From contig CBCXVS010000234.1 in NCBI GenBank assembly GCA_965178525.1, forward strand, positions 1 to 12,110: a DNA stretch of 12,110 nucleotides. The letters are read 5' to 3'. This document shows, piece by piece, positions 6,827 through 12,110 of the stretch. The first letter of the stretch is position 1; every line of letters starts with the position of its first letter. Made by a program: the position numbers and the translations under genes. Source of the stretch: CBCXVS01 sp965178525. GTDB taxonomy: Bacteria > Tectomicrobia > Entotheonellia > Entotheonellales > Entotheonellaceae. The notes beneath the pieces are model-generated. The model saw only the letters and a list, made by a program, of their open reading frames with translations. It was not told the DNA's origin and did not search any database.

Positions 6827-7297
6827 TCAGCTGGCAGCGCGACTTGCTTCGCACACCGCGGCAACGATTTTATCGTAAGCATTGCAACGGCAGATATGGC
6901 CCACCAGTTCCCAGCGCATTTGCCACGCACTCGCATGGGGATAGCGCGGCAGCGCCGCATACGCGGCCACAGTAAATCCCGGCAGGCAAAAGCCACATTG
7001 TCCGCCGTCGTTGGCGATAAACGCATCTAGGAGGGGCCGAAAATCGTCACGGTCCGCCAGGCCTTCAATTGTCACGACCTGACGTCCAAGCACCTGCATC
7101 GCCAGGAGATGGCAGGCGTACATCGGCTGGTCATCTACCAGCACGGTACAGGCGCCACATTCGCCCCGGTCGCACGCCCGTTTCGCGCCCGTCAGATCCA
7201 GGCGTTCCCGCAGTACCTCGAGCAGCGTGGTACGGTGCTCCACGTCCAGGGTGTGTTGCTGCCCATTCACGGTCAACGTCACATGGGATTGGTGCAC
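6827..7297 (-). CDS. Molybdenum hydroxylase 2Fe-2S (small) subunit
   Basis: A 156-residue iron-sulfur subunit that passes electrons from molybdopterin to FAD. The plant-ferredoxin-type cluster is held by CDRGECGAC (C42, C47, C50) and C62. The second cluster is held by QCGFC (C101, C104) and ICRC (C136, C138). LPGF replaces the commoner TPGM after the second pair. The start is a GTG at 7297 with AGGGA (7305-7309) seven bases upstream; no in-frame ATG lies close to the conserved HVTLTVNG. An ATG at 7441 would add 48 residues unlike the family and run through the pseudoknot-like spacer. It is the first gene of the hydroxylase operon, giving the order small, large, medium; the common alternative (paoABC) is small, medium, large. 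Confidence 0.94.
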   Translation of the reverse strand: MHQSHVTLTVNGQQHTLDVEHRTTLLEVLRERLDLTGAKRACDRGECGACTVLVDDQPMYACHLLAMQVLGRQVVTIEGLADRDDFRPLLDAFIANDGGQCGFCLPGFTVAAYAALPRYPHASAWQMRWELVGHICRCNAYDKIVAAVCEASRAAS

Positions 7298-7304
7298 AAT
7301 GTGT

Positions 7305-7309
7305 TCCCT
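7305..7309 (-). promoter_or_regulatory. Ribosome binding site selecting the GTG start of the 2Fe-2S subunit
   Basis: AGGGA on the minus strand ends seven bases before GTG 7297. With the match to the usual length of the family, it decides against the ATG at 7441. Confidence 0.55.
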
Positions 7310-7324
7310 AGTCCTTTGTTCCTT

Positions 7325-7354
7325 AACATATGGCTCACATAAGCACGGAGGCAA
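7325..7354 (-). promoter_or_regulatory. Candidate promoter of the hydroxylase operon
   Basis: TTGCCT (7354-7349) and TATGTT (7330-7325) are separated by 18 bases on the minus strand; each matches the sigma-70 consensus at four of six positions. Transcription would start near 7318, leaving a leader of about 20 bases with the ribosome site inside it. If this is the real promoter, the pseudoknot-like element lies upstream of the transcript. Confidence 0.33.
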
Positions 7355-7385
7355 AGTGATGTCGAGGCGAGATTTTGCACGCAAG

Positions 7386-7428
7386 GGCATCTGCGGGCTA
7401 CCACCCCATAGATGCCGCGTCGGGGTGG
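7386..7428 (-). ncRNA. Candidate H-type pseudoknot in the spacer before the hydroxylase operon
   Basis: Read 5'-3' on the minus strand, two perfect 7-bp helices interleave. Helix 1 is CCACCCC (7428-7422) with GGGGTGG (7407-7401). Helix 2 is GGCATCT (7416-7410) with AGATGCC (7392-7386). Loop 1 is 5 bases, the junction between the strands is 2 bases, and loop 3 is 8 bases. These sizes are sterically allowed for an H-type pseudoknot. No T-tract follows, so it is not a plain terminator. It begins 14 bases after the HAD gene stop and ends about 90 bases before the 2Fe-2S start. It could be a regulatory leader, a 3'-end protecting structure for the HAD mRNA, or two overlapping operators. It does not match the Moco riboswitch architecture as I remember it. 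Confidence 0.4.
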
Positions 7429-7442
7429 AACGCTGGCGCATT

Positions 7443-8234
7443 TTATCCCCAGTTGGCCAGTACCGGCAACAACTCCGTCAGGTCCTGCACAACGACATCC
7501 GGCTTGAACAGACCGGTGGCTTGTTCTGCCTCCTCGCGCCGGGCAATCCCCGTCAACACCAGCACCGCAAGACAGCCAAACGCTTTGGCAGAAGCAATGT
7601 CGGTTTCAAGCCGGTCTCCGACCGCAGCGACCGCTCTTGGCCCGACCCCCCAGGAGTCCGCAATGAGTGAAATCCCGGCGACCTGAGGTTTACCAATAAC
7701 GAGGGGTTCCACGGCGGTAGAGGTGCGGAGTACGGCGATAATGGCCCCGGCTCCAGGAGCCGTTGTCGTGAGAGAATCCGGGAAGGTCGCGTCGAGATTC
7801 GTCGCAATAAATGTCGCCCCCTGGCATATGGCATAGTGGGCGTGCATCAGTTTCTCATACGTCACCCCCCGATCCAAGCCCACGACGACATGCGTGGCCC
7901 CCGCATGCGTGGGCACGACCGTCAGTCCCGCTTCCCGCAACTCACGTATCATACCGGCCATGCCGACCACGAAAATCCGTGCCTCCGGCGCTTCCTGCGC
8001 GAGATAACGCGCCGTCGTGTACGCCGAACCCCCCATCTGGTCGAGCGTACAGGGTAATCCCAGCTGGACGACCCGTTCGACCAATTCCTCGCGGCGTCGG
8101 CTGGCATTATTGGTGAGGAAAGCGACCTGCACCCCCTGCTGGCGCAAGGTATTTAGGGTTTCAATCGCGCCTGGAACGGGTTGATCGCCCCGATACAAAA
8201 CACCATCCATATCCATGACCACGTGGCGAATCAC
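7443..8234 (-). CDS. HAD-IIA (NagD-like) phosphatase
   Basis: A 263-residue haloacid dehalogenase-superfamily phosphatase of subfamily IIA, cytoplasmic and Mg-dependent. Motif I is DMDGVLYRG (8-16), with nucleophile Asp 8 and acid/base Asp 10. Motif II is FLTNNAS (39-45). Motif III is Lys 182 in VIGKP. Motif IV is GDRLETD (206-212). A C2-type cap lies between motifs II and III (about 70-175). The family includes NagD (UMP/GMP phosphatase), phosphoglycolate phosphatase and 4-nitrophenyl phosphatase; the sequence does not identify the substrate. The start is a GTG at 8234 with AAGGA (8242-8246) seven bases upstream. It precedes the hydroxylase operon on the same strand, but 145 bases of non-coding DNA with a likely promoter separate them, so a shared pathway is not implied. 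The length is normal. Confidence 0.93.
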   Translation of the reverse strand: MIRHVVMDMDGVLYRGDQPVPGAIETLNTLRQQGVQVAFLTNNASRRREELVERVVQLGLPCTLDQMGGSAYTTARYLAQEAPEARIFVVGMAGMIRELREAGLTVVPTHAGATHVVVGLDRGVTYEKLMHAHYAICQGATFIATNLDATFPDSLTTTAPGAGAIIAVLRTSTAVEPLVIGKPQVAGISLIADSWGVGPRAVAAVGDRLETDIASAKAFGCLAVLVLTGIARREEAEQATGLFKPDVVVQDLTELLPVLANWG

Positions 8235-8343
8235 CCTGGAATCCTTCTCTGCCAGGTCTCGTACTGTCTATACTTCTTGTCACAGAACCATCCTGTAGCG
8301 TACCAACCCCATGCACCACCACCTAAGTAACCGTATGCTAGGC

Positions 8344-8607
8344 TTATAAACGCGGACGTCTCGGCTCGCGGGGACGCGCTTCATTCACCGTGAGCTGCCG
8401 GGTCATGAATTCGTGACCATGGAGTTCCGCAATCGCCCTTTGGGCTTCCTCGGCATTCGGCATTTCCACAAACCCAAAACCGCGGAAACGCCCGGTTTCG
8501 CGATCGGTAATCATATTGACATTGTCCACGATGCCATGCTGCTCGAAGAGCTGGCGGATGTCCTCAGCCGTGGCAGTAAAAGCAATATTACCGACGAAGA
8601 TGTTCAT
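8344..8607 (-). CDS. Single-RRM RNA-binding protein
   Basis: An 87-residue RNA-recognition-motif protein of the small bacterial/cyanobacterial Rbp type. RNP2 is IFVGNI (3-8) and RNP1 is RGFGFVEM (42-49), giving the aromatic residues F44 and F46 that stack on RNA bases. The beta-alpha-beta-beta-alpha-beta fold is complete by residue 77, followed by a short basic tail (ARPREPRRPRL) that may aid RNA binding. It starts at 8607 with AGGAG (8617-8621) nine bases upstream. Such genes are often cold- or stress-induced in other bacteria; here the long gene-free region upstream leaves room for a regulated leader. It stands alone, with 109 bases before the HAD gene. The family is certain; its RNA targets are unknown. 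Confidence 0.95.
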   Translation of the reverse strand: MNIFVGNIAFTATAEDIRQLFEQHGIVDNVNMITDRETGRFRGFGFVEMPNAEEAQRAIAELHGHEFMTRQLTVNEARPREPRRPRL

Positions 8608-8965
8608 GCCCCGATTCTCCTACGAGAGTGTGACATTAGCCCCAGCTCACCCGGGCAGTACAACAACGGAGAGATGGCTTCGAATAGTCTGGCATTTGTA
8701 GGACGACGTCCCTCTCCCAGACGCTTGATTAGAGATTGTGGCAGAGGTTACTCACTAGGGCAAGAAAAACTCTCGCTGCTGTTAAAGAAATTCGCCACAA
8801 GAGGCGCGGCACGATTCCGGACCATGAGTGGCCAACACGAGATAACATATGACACGATCTGACTCCCCCGGCCTCTTCACGGACCTATAGTGCGCGGCGA
8901 TGAGGCCGGACGGCAGGGACCAGGGATACGCCATCCATCGTGCCGCACCTCTGCTCCCGGACCTG
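8608..8965. other. Gene-free region upstream of the RRM gene
   Basis: A stretch of 358 bases between two minus-strand genes. The plus-strand ORFs here are antisense or start inside the RRM gene. I find no tRNA or known ncRNA. It should contain the RRM promoter and 5' leader; only weak promoter-like elements are visible (for example TTGTAC-17-GCTAAT upstream of 8640 on the minus strand). Near its left-neighbour end is a perfect 8-bp inverted repeat (8868-8909). Confidence 0.5.
8868..8909. repeat. Perfect 8-bp inverted repeat
   Basis: CCGGCCTC (8868-8875) and GAGGCCGG (8902-8909) are exact complements with a 26-base loop, about 60 bases past the stop of the small minus-strand gene. It could form a GC-rich 3' hairpin for that transcript. 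There is no T-tract, and the loop is long for an intrinsic terminator. Confidence 0.3.
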
Positions 8966-9301
8966 CTACAAATCGTTATCCAGGATATGAAATGGGGTCG
9001 GGTGCTGAGGTCTTACACGGCGCTGACGCCACCACCGCTGCCACCACCAACGCCGGCGTGTATGGACCTGTGCCATAAACGCTCGCACCGAGAAATCCCA
9101 CTCCCGCGTCTCCAGTTCCACGACCGTCTCGGAAGAACCCGGCTGCATGGCGATCGCCACATATCCACCACCGCCTTGGAAGACAACGCTGAGCATATTC
9201 TGGGACGTCTCTTGCAATCCTGCCCCCCGAGGTCCGAAGTGAGCCCTCGCCTGTTCCAGCACCTCTTGCGCTGTCCGCTCCGTTCTGACCTGATAACGCA
9301 T
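8966..9301 (-). CDS. Small conserved-looking protein with Trp/Arg-rich tail
   Basis: A 111-residue protein starting at the ATG at 9301, with GAGG (9307-9310) five bases upstream; a GTG two codons earlier is less well placed. The first ~79 residues look like a compact alpha/beta domain: an amphipathic helix around 10-22, a Gly-rich turn FQGGGGYVAIAM (41-52), then VELETREWDFSVRAFMAQV (61-79). There is no signal peptide. From memory this resembles a small family of uncharacterised bacterial proteins; I cannot name a function. The C-terminus is strange: residues 82-95 are almost only Arg, Trp and Gln (W85-W87, W90, W91 among Arg), then a Pro/His-rich end. It is encoded by a GGT/TGG-rich run that would read Gly-rich in another frame, so a frameshift at the tail cannot be excluded. 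It lies 125 bases downstream of the helicase gene on the same strand. Confidence 0.7.
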   Translation of the reverse strand: MRYQVRTERTAQEVLEQARAHFGPRGAGLQETSQNMLSVVFQGGGGYVAIAMQPGSSETVVELETREWDFSVRAFMAQVHTRRRWWWQRWWRQRRVRPQHPTPFHILDNDL

Positions 9302-9426
9302 CGCCACCTCACTTTTAAGTTCCTGGACAACATGAGCGACATCATGTTTCCAGAGGAAATATATGAATTTGATTCGGTTCGGGCACGCATTTGATACAGG
9401 TTACGGCGTCCAAGCCGCTTATCAGC

Positions 9427-11847
9427 TTACATGCTTTCTTCGTGCTCTGTCCAAAATCGTTTGAGCGTCTGTTGATAATTCCGCGTGATCAGCTCACACG
9501 GTGAATGCATGTACCAGTGCGCGGGGAACAGCGAGGCGTAATTCCCATAGCTAAAACGCTTCCCAACCAGCGCGACCACGCCAACGTCAATCTCGGACCG
9601 AATCACCCGGCCGGCGGACTGGATGACACGGCTCATGCCGGGGTACAAGTAGGCGTAGGCAAAGCCGCTGTCGTAGCGCTCATCGTAGTAAGCCCGGATG
9701 AGTTCTTGCTCCGCGTTAAACCGCGGCAAACCGGGACCGATGATGATCGCACCAATCAGCATGTCGCCCGGATAATCAACGCCCTCAGCGAAAATCCCGC
9801 CTTGGACACCCAAGATCAGTAAAGACTCACGGTCAGCATGCCGCAGACGCTGTAAGATCCAGGCCCGGTCAGCTTCGCTCATATTTTCGGTCTGCTCGAG
9901 CAGGCGGTGTGGCGGCGTTCGGAGATGAGCCCGCACGAGGCGCATGTAGTCGAAGCTGGGGAAGAAGGCGCAATAGTTGCCCGCCCGTTGCGACACGATC
10001 GTCTCGATAATGCGCGCGATTTTCGGCGCGTCTTGCTGACGCTCACGATACGTCGTGCGCACCTCCGGAATGGCGAGGATACAACGATTTTCCGCTGGAA
10101 AGGGCGAGGGAAATTCGATCGCAAAGGTACGCTCGGTGGGAAATCCCAGGACGTCTTGATAAAAGGGGAAAGGCGTCAGCGTCGCCGAGATGGCGATGAC
10201 GCTGTGAAATCCTTGCAGGCGCTCGTGCAGAAACCGTGACGCATCTTTGCACAGCACTTTGAACACGGCCTCATCCGGGTGGTGCATGTACAGGTAGGAA
10301 AACTCACCGCCTCCCAGGACCAGTACATCGCAAAAGCGTTGAAAGGCATAGTAAAAATCCTGTAGCATGTCGCCTCCGGGCTCGTGGCCTATGTGGCGGC
10401 GATAGATCACATAGTCAACCATGAGGGATTCGAGTTGACGGCGCAAGTCGGCAAACCGCTCTAAGGGCGGTTCGACGAGAGTTGGGGCGCCGACAATGGG
10501 CGGCTCGATGGCGTCGTCATAGAACTGCGGAAAGAGCGCCTCGAGGGCCTGAAAAAACGTTTCGAAGTCACGAAATAACCGTGCCGGTTCGGTGCTGCAA
10601 AAGGTCAGGAGCTGGCGTATACGGCGTTGACGGAGCTCTGGCGAGTAATAATCGCGTCCGCGTGTGTACAGATTATGGGCCTCGTCAATGATCAAGATGC
10701 AGTCGTCGTATGGCGCATCCTGAAAGAAGCGCCGCAAGTACGAAGCGGGATCGAAAACGTAGTTGTAGTCACCGATGATGACATCCGCTTCTAGAGCCAC
10801 ATCGAGTGAGAGTTCGAACGGACAGACCTGGTGCCGCCGGCCGGCCGCGGCAAACTGTGTCGGACCCAGAACGGGCAGGGCGAGCAGGGCGTCCACTACC
10901 CCGCCACGTTCCAGCTTGCCGGCGTAATCTTTGGCGAATTCACAGAGGCTCTCGTGGCAGTAGTAGATGTCGTTGAGACAACTCTTCTCCTTGGCGCGGA
11001 GATGCACGACGGTTATATCGGCGTCCTGCGTGGCAAACTGCTGCAAGGTGTCGACAGCTAACTGTTGCTGCGTGGTTTTGGCGGTGACGAAAAAGAGCCG
11101 CAAGCCGTGGCGCAAGGCATGCTCTAGCGCGGGATACAGGGCCGCGACAGTTTTGCCGATGCCTGTTGGAGCCGAGAGCAACACACAGCTCTGATCCTGC
11201 ACGGCCAACTGCACCTGCTCGATCATGGCCTCTTGCTGCGGGCGCATGGTTGTAAAAGGGAAATGTAGGGAAACCGGTTGACGGCGGCTGGCCCGCGCTT
11301 CTCGGGCTTCCAGGCGGCTGAGAATCGTCCGGATCTGTTGTATGATATACTGCTCACTCGCCGCGAGATCCGGTTCGACAACGAGCACAGAGCGTTGATC
11401 ATCTGCCAGGTTAATGAGCACGAGGCGCCCGCGCATGGGGCCATCATACGCCTGGCTCAACACATACAGATACAAGGCCAGCTGCAGGGCATAGGCCGGG
11501 TAGTGATCCAGCGTCACGCGCGCGAAATCTTCCGGCGGTAGCAATAGACTCTTGATTTCTTCCACCACGCGTACCGGGCCCTCCTCGTACAGGCCGTCAA
11601 TACGCCCCTGGATATGGACGGTATAATCGTCAAGGTGGACTTGGTATCGGACCGTCACTTCGGCCCGATAGGAGGGTTGCGCAGCCTGTTGGGCGGCCTG
11701 GTGGACCTCATGGATGGTGCGGCCCATGGCGGCGCGGCTGCGGAGCACGGCGGCTTTGTGGATACTGCCGGAAAAGGCCGCAGCACCGGCTAGGTCTCCG
11801 ATACTCAGCCACAGGGTACGGGTTGCGGGATCAAAGCGCATAGTCAT
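9427..11847 (-). CDS. PD-(D/E)XK nuclease fused to XPD/DinG-type Fe-S helicase
   Basis: An 806-residue DNA-repair-type enzyme. The N-terminal ~190 residues are a RecB/Cas4-like nuclease: His 46, GRIDG (81-85, Asp 84), EEIK (96-99, Glu 97/Lys 99) and QLALY (122-126). An SF2 helicase follows. Walker A is SAPTGIGKT (225-233). Four cysteines C290, C297, C302 and C342 sit where XPD, DinG and Rad3 hold a 4Fe-4S cluster. Walker B is IIDEAH (386-391). ISATLTP (553-559) belongs to the second RecA domain, and motif VI is QSAGRVIR (743-750). It probably unwinds DNA in the 5'-3' direction as in XPD and trims ends. VALVGKRF (758-765) shows Gly where relatives usually have Asp (LLDxRF). Clostridia carry similar fused proteins as I recall, so the architecture is known but little studied. 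The start is ATG 11847 or ATG 11841 (second Met); neither has a standard ribosome site. Confidence 0.92.
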   Translation of the reverse strand: MTMRFDPATRTLWLSIGDLAGAAAFSGSIHKAAVLRSRAAMGRTIHEVHQAAQQAAQPSYRAEVTVRYQVHLDDYTVHIQGRIDGLYEEGPVRVVEEIKSLLLPPEDFARVTLDHYPAYALQLALYLYVLSQAYDGPMRGRLVLINLADDQRSVLVVEPDLAASEQYIIQQIRTILSRLEAREARASRRQPVSLHFPFTTMRPQQEAMIEQVQLAVQDQSCVLLSAPTGIGKTVAALYPALEHALRHGLRLFFVTAKTTQQQLAVDTLQQFATQDADITVVHLRAKEKSCLNDIYYCHESLCEFAKDYAGKLERGGVVDALLALPVLGPTQFAAAGRRHQVCPFELSLDVALEADVIIGDYNYVFDPASYLRRFFQDAPYDDCILIIDEAHNLYTRGRDYYSPELRQRRIRQLLTFCSTEPARLFRDFETFFQALEALFPQFYDDAIEPPIVGAPTLVEPPLERFADLRRQLESLMVDYVIYRRHIGHEPGGDMLQDFYYAFQRFCDVLVLGGGEFSYLYMHHPDEAVFKVLCKDASRFLHERLQGFHSVIAISATLTPFPFYQDVLGFPTERTFAIEFPSPFPAENRCILAIPEVRTTYRERQQDAPKIARIIETIVSQRAGNYCAFFPSFDYMRLVRAHLRTPPHRLLEQTENMSEADRAWILQRLRHADRESLLILGVQGGIFAEGVDYPGDMLIGAIIIGPGLPRFNAEQELIRAYYDERYDSGFAYAYLYPGMSRVIQSAGRVIRSEIDVGVVALVGKRFSYGNYASLFPAHWYMHSPCELITRNYQQTLKRFWTEHEESM

Positions 11848-11854
11848 GCCCCGT

Positions 11855-11884
11855 ATTATGCAGGGAAATGAGAAGAAAAGGCAA
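11855..11884 (-). promoter_or_regulatory. Candidate promoter giving a near-leaderless helicase mRNA
   Basis: TTGCCT (11884-11879) and CATAAT (11860-11855) are 18 bases apart on the minus strand; the -10 matches five of six consensus bases and the -35 four of six. Only seven bases lie between the -10 and the ATG at 11847, so transcription should start at or next to the A of the start codon. The lack of a ribosome site before this ATG agrees with leaderless translation. The GGGG at 11852-11849 could instead serve the second ATG at 11841. Confidence 0.45.
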
Positions 11885-12110
11885 ACGCGATATGCCGAAG
11901 AAATTGCAGGGGTACACGAGATTTGTTAGACTGCGCCCGGTTTCACGCGTGTGCCTGTGAATAATCTACACACAGCAATGTGAAACGTGTGCAACCATTC
12001 TCCCGTCGTTATATCTCCCTGATACCAAAGAGAAAATAGTAGAGTTGTTCCTCAATAGCATAAGATCAGGTTCCCTAGCCCAGCCCAGATGCCCACCGAA
12101 TCATCCTCAA
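11885..12110. other. Upstream intergenic DNA at the window edge
   Basis: About 225 bases with no ORF that I would call a gene. It contains an imperfect inverted repeat: GTTTCAC (11940-11946) and GTGAAAC (11980-11986), with inner GTGTG/CACAC complementarity. It also holds the 8-bp palindrome CACGCGTG (11944-11951) and a direct repeat CGTGTGC (11948-11954, 11986-11992). These may be operator sequences for the helicase gene or for a gene beyond the window. Confidence 0.4.

Noticed and set aside
4081..7297. Carbon monoxide dehydrogenase (coxMSL)
   Set aside because: The large subunit lacks the CSFR active-site loop of CoxL, the gene order is small-large-medium rather than M-S-L, and the FAD subunit has a cysteine insert absent from CoxM.
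7298..7441. Longer 2Fe-2S subunit starting at ATG 7441
   Set aside because: The extra 48 residues are unlike the family, there is no good ribosome site, and GTG 7297 with AGGGA gives the normal length.
8413..8862. Plus-strand ORF of 149 residues running from the RRM gene into the upstream spacer
   Set aside because: Over half is antisense to a clear RRM gene, and the rest lacks recognisable protein features.
9029..9060. Tandem repeat of CCACCACC-type units
   Set aside because: Only a short imperfect run that encodes the Trp/Arg tail; too few copies to call a repeat array.
8900..9394. Plus-strand ORF of 164 residues over the small Trp/Arg-tailed gene
   Set aside because: The minus-strand frame has a ribosome site and protein-like composition; the plus-strand product is rich in Pro, His and Arg and has no ribosome site I can see.
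1..12110. CRISPR array, tRNA, rRNA or IS element
   Set aside because: No spaced direct repeats, no cloverleaf or CCA-ended candidate, no rRNA signature and no transposase or terminal inverted repeats were seen by eye on either strand.

Overview
The window is a bacterial chromosomal segment with a moderately high GC content by eye. Coding is dense, and nearly every gene is on the minus strand. No rRNA, tRNA, CRISPR array, IS element or phage gene is visible. The gene content (a three-subunit molybdenum hydroxylase, a CE4 deacetylase, a NagD-type HAD phosphatase, a short RRM protein, and an Fe-S helicase fused to a nuclease) suggests a metabolically versatile environmental bacterium. Chloroflexota or a similar environmental phylum is my best guess from remembered protein similarity, but the window holds no phylogenetic marker that settles it.

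Layout, left to right. (1) 7-1413 (-): secreted protein with a clear signal peptide. Its reading frame seems to stop early, inside a conserved block. (2) 1414-1823: divergent intergenic region with a promoter-like element (TTGCGC-17-GATAAT) and a perfect 9-bp inverted repeat that overlaps the -35 box and spacer. (3) 1824-2774 (+): CE4/NodB-fold polysaccharide deacetylase or PuuE-like amidohydrolase, the only plus-strand gene. (4) 2825-3499 (-): a small helical protein and an HNH endonuclease whose stop and start codons abut (TAGATG), apparently a translationally coupled pair. (5) 3544-7297 (-): molybdenum hydroxylase operon in the order 2Fe-2S subunit, molybdopterin subunit, FAD subunit. The FAD subunit carries extra cysteines that suggest an additional Fe-S cluster. 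(6) 7298-7442: spacer with two interleaved perfect 7-bp helices that could form an H-type pseudoknot on the minus-strand RNA. (7) 7443-8234 (-): HAD-IIA phosphatase. (8) 8344-8607 (-): single-RRM RNA-binding protein behind a long gene-free stretch. (9) 8966-9301 (-): small uncharacterised protein with a Trp/Arg-rich tail. (10) 9427-11847 (-): PD-(D/E)XK nuclease fused to an XPD/DinG-type Fe-S helicase, with a promoter so close to the ATG that the mRNA may be leaderless. (11) 11848-12110: upstream DNA with no gene recognised.

How the genes may work together. The three hydroxylase subunits form one heterotrimeric enzyme that hydroxylates a small aromatic or heterocyclic compound, or oxidises an aldehyde; the substrate is not determined here. 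The nearby CE4 protein belongs to a fold that includes the PuuE allantoinases, so purine or other N-heterocycle catabolism is possible, but the two genes converge and the link is inference. The HNH pair sits directly behind the hydroxylase operon on the same strand and looks functionally unrelated. The helicase-nuclease is a probable DNA-repair enzyme. The most interesting items are the possible pseudoknot ahead of the hydroxylase operon, the coupled small-protein/HNH module, the nuclease-helicase fusion with a possible leaderless start, and the interrupted secreted protein.
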